A DNA stretch of 64,000 nt from NCBI GenBank assembly GCA_905221615.1, contig CAJNDT010005869.1, forward strand, positions 254,253-318,252, read 5' to 3'. The notes beneath the pieces are model-generated. The model was not told where the DNA came from. It did not search any database and saw only the letters and a program-made list of their open reading frames with translations. The position numbers were made by a program, and so were the translations under genes. This document shows, piece after piece, positions 44,087 through 53,000 of the stretch; the first letter of the stretch is position 1, and every line of letters starts with the position of its first letter. Origin of the DNA: Symbiodinium sp. CCMP2592. Lineage: Eukaryota > Sar > Dinophyceae > Suessiales > Symbiodiniaceae.

Positions 44087-46825
44087 AGGCTTGCTGCCAA
44101 GGAGCCGGCTTCTACAGACAGCCCTGCCAGAACCCTGCCTAGGCGAGCCGCCGACGAACTAAGTACCCTTGCGGCCTGCGCCCCCCTTCTTGCGAGCAAC
44201 ATTGCGGTGCCTTACGACGACACTGTCTACTGTGCCGACGCCTCGCTTAAGAAGGGCGCTTTCTGCCGAGCAAAGGTTAGGGGTGAGGTTTCCGAGGCGC
44301 TCTGGCACGCCGGAGCAAAGAAGGGCTACTACACCCGGCTCTCGCACAGCCGCCGTGGCCCCCTGCACGGCACTGAAGGTCACCTGGACGAGTGTGCCCA
44401 GGATGGTGCCCGGCGTCCCGACGTCCACCCCGACCTGACTATGCAGAGGCCCCTCGGTCTTGACTACGACTTCATTGAGGTGCTTTCGCCTTCGGGCCTC
44501 CTTTCCTCCGAGGTATCAGGCATCGGGCTCAGAGCCGGCCCCTGGGTGTCCTTTGCAAACAGCCGCGAGCTCGACCTCCTCGAGCCCCGTGTCGCAGAGT
44601 GGTTGGTCTACCTGATCTCAAACCGCAGGCTGCGCAGCGTCTTTATCCACCTGCCCGGTGGCTCGCTGAGCCGGGCCGCCAAGCCCCGTGTGAGAAGCCG
44701 GCTCTGTCCTTTCGGCTTTGCTCCCCGGCCCCCTAGAGTCAAGACTGAAAACCGTCTCTTAGGGCGCGCTTTCATGCTACTGGAGCTTTGCAGAAAGCTC
44801 GGCGTCCCGTGTGTGATGCGGTGTTCCTCCTGCTCTTTGGTGCTGGACCTGCCTTGGACTAAGGCCTTCCTGGGGCGACCCGGTGCCCGGCTCTTCGCTT
44901 CCTCGCGGGCTCTTCTGGGCCATCCCTTCTTTCCAGGTGCCTCCTTCCTCGGTGCTCACACTTGTGGGGCTCCTGCCGCCGTTTCGGGCCGTCCCGACTT
45001 TGCGAAACTCCCTGCCGGCCGTGCCCTCGCTCTTGCCTTCCGTGCTTGGCTCGAGGATTCTGTGCTGCAGGCCACCACTGTCGACCCACAGCCAGGCTTG
45101 GAATCCGTTATCGTCGATGACGTCCTTCTTACGGAAAAATGGGAGGTCGGGGCCGCCTGGACTTGGGACGCCCGCAGACACATCAACGTGCACGAGAGTG
45201 ACTCTGCCCTCTGCGTGTATAAGGACGCCACCCTCAGGGGCGGAGACAGGAGATCCTCTTTCATCTCCGACTCCTTTGTTGTTGTCGGCTCCCACCAAAA
45301 GGGAAGATCGTCTGCTCGGCTTCTCCGCGCCCCCCTCAAGAAAGTCGGCTCTACTATTCTTGCGGGGGGCCTGTACATGAGCACTCTGTACGGCCCCACG
45401 AGGTGGAATCCCTCCGACGATCCGACGCGTGATGCCCCTCTGAGAGCACCCGCTGGTCTTTCGCTTTGTGCCGGGCTCTCTCGCGAGGACCTCCGGTCCC
45501 TCAGCAGCTTGGGCCATCTTTCGCGCCCTCGCGCGGGTTGGGCTAGACTTGCCCTCCTCCTCTACACCGTGGCTTTCGACTCGCCAACAAAACTTGTCGA
45601 CGCCCTCCGGGCTTTCCCTTCGGGCTCGAGGTTTGCGGCCCTCGCCGAAGTTTCTCCTTACACGCCGCTCTGCCACCGGGAATTTGACTCCTCTTTGGGA
45701 TTCCCTGGTGAAGGCCCTCCTTTCCGTGCCTGGGCTTTTCTCCTCATTACCTTCTCAGGCGCCCTTGGGATGCTTACCCCTCGGAACGCCGATGACCTTC
45801 GTCGCCTCGACCGCCGCCTCAATCCTCTTCCCTCTGGCCGTCCGGTGCAAGCAGTCACTTCTTCTAGGAGGGCTCTTTTGGTTTCAGGGTTTTCGCAATG
45901 GCTCCTCGAGGTCACCGGCGCTCCCCTCGCAACTCTGCTCGAGAGGAAACCCTTCGACACCGAGACCTTCGTCGACTTACTTGTCGCTTTTGGGAGGGAC
46001 CTTTATAACAGCGGCCGGCCTTACTGGCACTTTTCTGAGACGATCAACGCGCTGACTGCTGCAAAGCCGTGCATCCGGAGGTCTTGCCAAGCAGCGTGGG
46101 ATCTGGCTTTTACCTGGCTATCAGAAGAACCATCCTCCCACCACATTGCGATGCCGCCTCTGGTGCTGATGGCGATTATTGCGACCTGCCTAGCCTGGGG
46201 CTGGGTAAGAGAAGCTGGCATTTTCGCTTTGGCTTGGGGTGCCCTCCTGAGAATCTCTGAGGCTACGTGCGCCACCAGGGGAAACCTTGTTTTCCCCCGC
46301 GACGCCCTCAACATGCAGTCTTTTATTCTGGTCAGGATCGATCAACCGAAGACCCGCGGCCGTGCCGCGAAGCATCAGGCTGCGAAGCTGGAACAAAGCG
46401 ACCTGGTGGCCGTTGCATCTTTAGCTTTTTTGGGCCTGCCTAAGCACGCCAAACTCTGGCCTTTTGCGAACCAGACACTGAGACGACGCCTTGACAGTAT
46501 TCTGGAAAGGCTGGAGATACCTAAATCGGGGGAGCAGGGTCGCTCCCTCGATTTAGGCTCCCTTCGTCCCGGAGGAGCGACTCACCTCCTTCAACTTACC
46601 GAAGATTCTGAGCTGGTTCGCAGGCGCGGGCGTTGGGCTTCTCATAAGGTTATGGAGATATATCTGCAAGAAGTGGCTGCCTCGACCTTTGTCGCCGACC
46701 TCTCCGACAAGGCCCGTGAGAACGTTTACCAACTGGCGCAGCACTTCCCACGCATGCTCAACCAGGCACAGGTTTGGGCAAACAGCAATATACCCAGCAG
46801 ATGCTGGTACTACCTTTGGCCATAG
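44063..46825 (+). CDS. RNase H / methyltransferase-like / tyrosine recombinase polyprotein (920 aa)
   Basis: The ORF is intact, though the true product probably joins the RT upstream; homologous sequence starts near LAAKEPASTD. Near residue 55, VYCADASLKK carries the first RNase H Asp. Residues about 130-320 are methyltransferase-like: DYDFIEVLSPSGLLSSE sits at the SAM-loop position, and FIHLPGGSLSRAAKPRVRS sits where relatives have P-P-C-T-T-F-S. RNase H resumes with HINVHES (Glu, about 373), SFISDSFVVVG (Asp, about 400) and WNPSDDPTRD (Asp, about 450). The C-terminal third is a tyrosine recombinase with LLRISEATC (Arg I), DLGSLRPGGATHLL (Arg II, Gly replacing the usual His three residues before) and RRRGRWASHKVMEIYLQEV (catalytic Tyr near 867). 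Repeat B1 begins 36 bases after the stop. Confidence 0.85.
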   Translation: MLPRLSLFRLAAKEPASTDSPARTLPRRAADELSTLAACAPLLASNIAVPYDDTVYCADASLKKGAFCRAKVRGEVSEALWHAGAKKGYYTRLSHSRRGPLHGTEGHLDECAQDGARRPDVHPDLTMQRPLGLDYDFIEVLSPSGLLSSEVSGIGLRAGPWVSFANSRELDLLEPRVAEWLVYLISNRRLRSVFIHLPGGSLSRAAKPRVRSRLCPFGFAPRPPRVKTENRLLGRAFMLLELCRKLGVPCVMRCSSCSLVLDLPWTKAFLGRPGARLFASSRALLGHPFFPGASFLGAHTCGAPAAVSGRPDFAKLPAGRALALAFRAWLEDSVLQATTVDPQPGLESVIVDDVLLTEKWEVGAAWTWDARRHINVHESDSALCVYKDATLRGGDRRSSFISDSFVVVGSHQKGRSSARLLRAPLKKVGSTILAGGLYMSTLYGPTRWNPSDDPTRDAPLRAPAGLSLCAGLSREDLRSLSSLGHLSRPRAGWARLALLLYTVAFDSPTKLVDALRAFPSGSRFAALAEVSPYTPLCHREFDSSLGFPGEGPPFRAWAFLLITFSGALGMLTPRNADDLRRLDRRLNPLPSGRPVQAVTSSRRALLVSGFSQWLLEVTGAPLATLLERKPFDTETFVDLLVAFGRDLYNSGRPYWHFSETINALTAAKPCIRRSCQAAWDLAFTWLSEEPSSHHIAMPPLVLMAIIATCLAWGWVREAGIFALAWGALLRISEATCATRGNLVFPRDALNMQSFILVRIDQPKTRGRAAKHQAAKLEQSDLVAVASLAFLGLPKHAKLWPFANQTLRRRLDSILERLEIPKSGEQGRSLDLGSLRPGGATHLLQLTEDSELVRRRGRWASHKVMEIYLQEVAASTFVADLSDKARENVYQLAQHFPRMLNQAQVWANSNIPSRCWYYLWP

Positions 46826-46860
46826 GCTTCTACCGCGTGCCGGGCAGATCTGGGAAGGTT

Positions 46861-46964
46861 GGGGTCGATGTTTTTCCGATCCTCTTTTCTGATTGCTGCA
46901 TATGCAGCGGCTGGCACGCGGAAGACTTCAGGCGGTGGAAGAAAAGTGATGCTCGAGCTTCTGT
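46861..46964 (+). repeat. Split direct repeat B1 (104 bp)
   Basis: GGGGTCGATGTTTTTCCGAT through GCTCGAGCTTCTGT; identical to B2 at 47037-47140. Confidence 0.95.
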
Positions 46965-46967
46965 ACT

Positions 46968-47011
46968 CTAGAAGCGAGGGCTGAATCTTTCGGTGAAGTT
47001 TTCAGCTGCTC
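46968..47011 (+). repeat. Split direct repeat A2 (44 bp)
   Basis: Identical to A1. The B1-A2 junction holds an inverted repeat (GAGCTTCT and AGAAGCGAG around GTACTCT), a plausible recombinase site in the circular intermediate. Confidence 0.95.
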
Positions 47012-47036
47012 CCACCCGCCCGCCCTGGCGCAAAGA

Positions 47037-47140
47037 GGGGTCGATGTTTTTCCGATCCTCTTTTCTGATTGCTGCATATGCAGCGGCTGGCACGCGGAAG
47101 ACTTCAGGCGGTGGAAGAAAAGTGATGCTCGAGCTTCTGT
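47037..47140 (+). repeat. Split direct repeat B2 (104 bp), right end of the element
   Basis: Identical to B1. The flank continues TTAGGACTTAGGGTTTAAGG, telomere-like DNA. GTTTA lies at both element edges (40283-40287 and across 47139-47143). Confidence 0.9.
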
Positions 47141-47974
47141 TTAGGACTTAGGGTTTAAGGTTTAGGGACCCAGAGAACTAGGAGGGTTTGGTGGTTCAAT
47201 TTCACGTGTACAGGGTGCTTTTTGAGGATTGAAGGTTTAGGGTTTAGGAGGATTTGGGGTGCAGAGGTCTACGCTGAGTGTACGTCTACGGCTTAAGATT
47301 CTAATCTTAGGGCGCGCAATTCTCGAACCCCCGGCCTAGTTCCTACAGAGACTCAGAGACCTATTCAAGAAAACGCGAGGAACAAGGAACCCCAACATCC
47401 TTCGGCCTTGGCATCTCATAGAGCTCTCTGCAAGTCACGTAAAGCCTTAGCTTCACCACTGTCGGCCCTTGCATCTTTCTGTTCTTCGGAATCGCCGGAC
47501 AGGGCGAGTTCTGGCCGCGCGAGAGCGTGAAGACGGTGCGTAGCTGGGCCTTCCTTGGCAGAGCCTTTGGGGTGTTACCCTAAACCGCTACATAGCATCT
47601 CAGCCTTAGGGTTCAGGGTTTTAGGACAGCTAGGGCTCGCACGCTTTATGGAAGGGTTTGCAAAGTTGTACAAAGCTTCCAGGGCTTCTGCAGGAATGTT
47701 TCATGAAGTGTGATTGGCAGAGATTTTCACTTTCTTGGGCCCTAAACTTACGACCCAAAACCCTGAGCAGAGCTCTCAATTGAGTTAGTTGTGGAGCCCC
47801 TCGACCCGGAACGGTCAGCCCAGATCTTCAACAGCCGGTTTGGTTGCTTGATCGGCATCACGAGCGGACCTCCTAAGATGAACTGAGGACATGTTTTTCC
47901 TTTAGGCAGATTAAGGAAGCCCGAAGATTTCCAGCAAAATAGTGTTCTCCACAGGATACCTGATTGGAAGTATG
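47141..47974. other. Telomere-word DNA, no gene
   Basis: TTTAGGG-like words near 47145-47250 and scattered later; otherwise nothing recognised. Confidence 0.5.
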
Positions 47975-48062
47975 TTCTTAGATAATTGCCGATACTGTTT
48001 TGGGGCCTCCTAGTGTAAACATAACAAAATCTGGATCAGAACCCTCTTCTAATTATTAAGGC
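47975..48062. mobile_element. M1 MITE-like element, diverged copy
   Basis: ATAATTGCCGATACTGTTTT then GGGGCCTCC at the left, and AACCCTCTTCTAATTATTAA at the right. The interior is diverged. Confidence 0.6.
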
Positions 48063-48412
48063 TTTTTTTGATTGAAGCCTTGATGGAAGCCTTCAATTTA
48101 GGGTTTTGGGTGTTAGGGTTTAGGGTGTAGGGTTTAGGGTTCAGGGTGTAGGGTCTGGGTTCCCAAGCAAAGCCCAAGGAAGATGAAGACGACGGCACAT
48201 TGACCGAACCCTAAACCCCAAGTCTAAGAACCGCGAACCCAAGGCCCACAACTCACCAAGTCTTAAATCCGAGACACCAGACCCATATTTCCCCGAATCC
48301 GGCATCCTAAACCTCGAACCCATAATTCAGAGCCCTTCGGGGGCTCCTTCAAGGGTTCCTGCAAGGCCTCAACCTTAAGCCCTGAACCCCAAAGCCTAAA
48401 CCTACGGTTGAT
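48063..48412. repeat. Telomere-like repeat block
   Basis: TTTAGGGTGTAGGGTTTAGG and similar at 48095-48160, then CCCTAAACCCC-type words in the opposite orientation from 48205. Confidence 0.6.
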
Positions 48413-48507
48413 GATATAAATCCTGCATGACCCATGATAAGGAATATACCATAATTCCCATAGTTTCGGGCCCTTAAAATAATGCGGGATTTATATCATC
48501 AACAGTA
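48413..48507. mobile_element. M3 MITE-like element, second copy
   Basis: TACGGTTGATGATATAAATC at the left, GGATTTATATCATCAACAGT at the right, TA at both edges; 95 bp, the same length as 35691-35785. Confidence 0.85.
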
Positions 48508-50495
48508 GTATAGATACCCATACTACGAATAAAGGCTTCGATCCCCAGCTCCGAGGCTTCTCGACGAAGACCGGCGACCCGAGCCGGGAGTTCTCTCTCT
48601 TCGGAGAGAGGCGTGGGGGTTTGGGGTTTAGGGGTTTGGGGTTTAGGGGTTTGGGGTTTTAGAGTTTGGGGTTTTAGGGTTTAGGGGTTTAGGGGTTTGG
48701 GGTGTTAGGGTTTAGGGTTGAGGCTTTAGGTGTAGGTAGGGCCTTGATGCCCGAAGGGGGCTTAAGCAAGCAGAACATGACTCCTTTACAGGGTTTCTAC
48801 AAGGGTTACCCTCGTATTGCTATCAAAAGGGGTCTGCATAAGTAGAGTAGGCCAATATGACGGTTCCTTCAGGGGCTTTATACGGTTCAGGGCTTTGTGG
48901 CTTACAGTTGTCGGGTTTAGGTAGGAATAGGGGTCACAGGAAGTAGAGTAGGATTCCTTCAAAGCTTTCTGTAACGGGTACATATAAGCGTTACTATCAG
49001 AGAGGCGTGGTCTAGAGGTATTAGCAATAAAACTGGGGGTCTGGGTGCTTTACAGTGTTTAGGGCGTTGTGGCTTTCGGGTTTAGGGTTTAGCTGGGAAT
49101 AGGGGTGTTCAGAATTTGTAACAGGGTTCCTTTGAAGACTTTCTAGAAGGGTTGCTATCAGAGCTTAGGGTTTAAGTTCCTCAAGGAATAGAATCGGGTT
49201 TTGTGCTATGTTGCAGTATAACTTTTAATGAGGAGCCCCAGCAATCTGCAATAAATCATGTCTCGTTTCGGTTTATGTCAGTGTCTTGTGGCATTCGGGT
49301 GTGGGGGTTTGCAGTGCGAGGCTTTAGGGTTTACGAGGACATGAGAACTTTCCTGAAATGTGGCAGCCTACCGGCAAGGCTCACGAAGGAATCGTATTTT
49401 ACCGCTTCATCCAAGGGCTGGTTGGAGTTCTGCCTGTAAACCATGCTGCCAGACTTCGCCAACCCTTCCGACGGCCTGTTCCAGCGCAGGGTTGAAAGTT
49501 GAGGGTGGAGGGTTCAGGGCTTCTTCCGTCACGGGACCAGTTGGTCCGGAGCAGTCCGAGCTCTTTCGGTTTCTGTAGGGGCTTCTTTGTATCTTCAGCC
49601 GTAGAGGTCCAGCACCTCTGCTTTCCAGCTCTTTTTGCACGTAGACTGCCCGGACATCCCAAGCGCAGTGAGCGAGTGAGTGAGTGAGATGACAGGTTTA
49701 GGGTGTCGTGTTTGGGAATCCCTAATGGTTTGAAGACTTTCGTGGAGACGGGCGGCCGCACCCTAAACTCCGTATAGCACCAACAGCTCGACTGTAAGAC
49801 CTTGACTTCTCAACTCCCTACTATAGGCCCAAAGCCTTGCTAAACCGTAGCTATACTTACCGTCAGCCCTAAACCTTCAGCTGCTAACGGCGAATGAGCA
49901 AAGGGGGTTTCGCAAGACTTCTATTGAACCTCCGGCCTTAAACCTTGATAGGAAAGCCCTTTAGAAACTCCTTTGGAAACCGCTTGGGAAAGCCTGAAAG
50001 TAGGAAGCCCTTACAGAAGCCGTAAAGCTTGTTGAGCTCTAAGGCCCGAAGGCTTGACCTGGACCGAACACCTGGAACGCAGGGACCCTATAGAAACTTC
50101 CCGAAAGCCCTACGAAGAGAACGGCACTATAAACCCTCCCGAAAGCCCCCATACCGAAACTCCTGCAGCTTGTTCGAGCCCCCGCAGCCTCCCTTAACCC
50201 CCAAACCCCCAAACCCTAAACTCCAACTTCCGAAGCCATAGACCCTAGACCCCAGACCGTATCCTAAAAACTTAACTTGAACCACCCAAAACTCTGAACC
50301 CTAAAGCCCAAGACTTCTAAGCCCTTAAAGACACCCTTACAGGCACCCGTATATAAAGGTACCCTTACACAACCCTTACAGGATAGCCCTAAGCCCCCAA
50401 ACCGTGAGCCCTAAAACCCGACATTTTAAACCCTAAACCTTAACACCCTGAGCCCCAAAACCGAAGCCCTAAACCCTCAACCCCTAAAAATGTGA
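48508..50495. other. Telomere-word DNA, no gene
   Basis: A dense TTTGGGGTTTAGGGG block lies at 48612-48735, with CCCTAAA-type words after 50190. Short frames only; a GAGT run lies near 49672-49688. Confidence 0.55.
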
Positions 50496-50599
50496 TATGG
50501 GTGGTTGTCAAAATTGTGGTCCCTTTTTTTGGGTACCCTAAAATTCTAGGTGCCGCATAATGAACTAAAAAGGGACCTTAATTTTGACAACCACCCATA
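50496..50599. mobile_element. M2-related MITE-like element, well-preserved ends
   Basis: TATGGGTGGTTGTCAAAATT at the left is mirrored by AATTTTGACAACCACCCATA at the right. The match extends through GGTCCCTTTTT with few mismatches, with TA at both edges. The outer ATGGGTG is shared with the other M2 copies. Confidence 0.85.
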
Positions 50600-52429
50600 T
50601 AAAAATTGCCTCGGATCTTGGAGGCAGGCGGTGAAGCACCGGGCCCTCTTCGTCTGGCTCTGGGAGGTCGCGCCGGTCTTCACGGCCAGGAGCCCCACAA
50701 TTTTGAGGGCTCTAGGTTCACTTTTTTGTGTTTGAGGGCTTTGGGTTTGAGGGTCGTGGGCTTGGGGCTTTGGGTTTAGGGTTTCCGGGGTTTCAAGTGT
50801 CAATGTCAATGGAGTCATGGGTTCAGGGTTTTAGGGAGTCTTCACGGCCGAGCGCTCAGGTTTCAGGTTTTCCACAAAAGGGCAGAAAGGCATCCTCCGA
50901 AGGATTCCTGTGAGAGTTCCTTAGGGGGGGGGTGCTTTTTGGGGGGTTTGGAGGCTTTTGGGTTTGGAGGCTTGGGGATCAAGGAAGCTCTGGGGGCTTC
51001 GGCCCGGTTTGGGGCTTTAGGGTGCGTTTCAGGGTGAAGAGTCTGGAGTTTGCACGCTTTGAAAACTTGAGGTACGTATTTTGGAGCTGGAGGTAAGGGG
51101 TTCAACGATGCTTCAGTCTGCAACGGCTTTGCAGGATGTTGCGGAGTGTTCTTTAGTGGTTTTGCAGATGCTGATACGGCGGCTTCGTGCAGGTGCTTGC
51201 TATGGTCTCAGACAGTCTGAATCCTAAACCCGAAACCCCAACCGAGAGCATTGTGGGCTTGCGCCGCATCGGGCTTGGGGGTTTCGCACAGGACCCTGGA
51301 TGGCTGGACGTATGATTACAGCCGAGCCCAAGCGAACAGCATGTGCATGCTTGTCAATGCGCTTGATATGATCTTAGCAAAAAATCCGGAGCTAAGGGGT
51401 ATTGGGCTTCCTGCGATGTGTTGTGGGGTCCTTGCAGAACCCTCTGAAAACCCTTACAAGGCCTTGAACAACAAGAAACCCTGTGGAGTCAGCGGTCTCA
51501 CCCTAAGCCCCTCACTCCAGATCCTAGACCCTAAACCTTAAACACTACAAAGGGCTTTCGAAGATACTTTTTTATGCGGATCGACAAGTTTCCCTAAAAG
51601 AAGGAAGCCTAAAGCCCAAGACCCTGCAGCCTAAATTTCAAACCCAAATCGAAGACAGCAAAAATCCCTAGGCCTGGCTCTCCTTTATCCTGAACCCGCT
51701 CTCCGTCACACTGGTCCTCTCTGCGGGGCTCACGCTGGGGCCTCGGATCTTTCCGGAGAGTTCCTGAAGAAGGGCAGGCGGGAGGACAGGTCTAGGGTTT
51801 GAAGGGTTTCGGGGTTTTAAGGATTTCCAGGCTGGTTCTATAGGGTTGGCAAACCTTAGTGGTTGTGGGATTATTTGTCGGCGTTGGGTTTGAGGTTGAT
51901 TTAGGGTTTAGGTACTGAAAAGCTTGGAGGCCACTGCAGCTTTCGGGGATTTAGAGGTCTTGAGAAAGGTTTGCTCATTGTTGCATGTTGTTAGGTTACT
52001 AAGCCCCAGCTTCTTCACCCAAAACCCCTTAACTCAGACCATAGACCCTAAACCCCAACCCCTAGACCCCAAACCCTAAGCCCCTAAACCCCCAAACCTC
52101 TAAGCCCTAAACCCCTAAACCCCATATGCCATTGTCTTACATGGCAAAAGCAGACAAGCAGCCTACACAAGTTCACAGGACAAGCACATATAGGCAGTTA
52201 ACGCGACCTTGCTGTAAAACCCTACAGCCCCAAACCCCAAACACCCAAAGCCGTAAAACAATGCCCCAGACCAATCCCTGCAGGATCCTTTCGAAAACAT
52301 AAACGACCTGCAGCCAGACACCTCTACACCCAAGGATGGCTTTGTGGTTCGCATTCCCTTGGGATGGCTCTCGCTACGTGATGTCGCAGGCGCTTTTTGT
52401 TGGTTTGAGTCCAGGGTTTTCCTTTTTAA
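50600..52429. other. Telomere-word DNA, no gene
   Basis: TTTAGGG-like words at 50720-50850 and 51790-51915; CCCTAAA-like words at 52015-52130. No recognisable protein. A run of G lies near 50923-50945. Confidence 0.5.
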
Positions 52430-52577
52430 ATGCATATATATATATATAAGTATATATATATATATATGTATACAAACACATACATACATACATACATACA
52501 TACATACATACATACACACATACGTACATGCATATACATACATATACGCACACACACACCTACACATACACATGCAC

Positions 52578-52614
<37 letters not shown>

Positions 52615-53000
52615 AACACATACACGTACACCCATACACATACACACATACACACATACACACATACACACATACACACATACACACATACACACATACA
52701 CACATACACACACACATACACACATACACACATACCCACATACCCACATACCCACATACGCACATACACACATACACATACACACATGCACACATACACA
52801 TACACATACACTTGCATACACATGCTACATGCATACATACATATGCATGCATACACGCGTACGTACATGCATATCTATGTATATGCATGCATATATGTAT
52901 GCATGCATGTGTGTAGGTATCTATGTATGCATGTATGTATGTATGCATGTATGTATGTACGGATGTATATATGTGAGTATGTATGTGTGTATACATATAA
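52430..53000. repeat. Large (TA)/(CATA)/(CACATA) simple-sequence tract
   Basis: (TA)n at 52435-52468, (CATA)n at about 52478-52515, and CACATA and related units to about 52830. From about 52900 to 52990 the strand switches to TATG and GTATG units, so the two halves can pair. Open frames through it reflect only the six-base periodicity. Confidence 0.95.

Larger units (their letters stand above)
40288..47140 (+). mobile_element. DIRS-order (Ngaro/PAT-like) tyrosine-recombinase retroelement, 6.85 kb
   Basis: The termini form split direct repeats: A1 (40288-40331) at the left; B1 (46861-46964), A2 (46968-47011) and B2 (47037-47140) at the right. A1 equals A2 and B1 equals B2 base for base. This arrangement is diagnostic for PAT/Ngaro-type elements, which integrate a circular intermediate with a tyrosine recombinase. 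Coding order is an ORF with an RNase H1-type hybrid-binding domain, a small ORF, an RT remnant, then RNase H, a methyltransferase-like domain and the recombinase in one ORF. No target duplication is seen, as expected for this mechanism. Two frameshifts and an internal minisatellite make this copy probably inactive, although the identical repeats suggest a young insertion. Confidence 0.85.
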
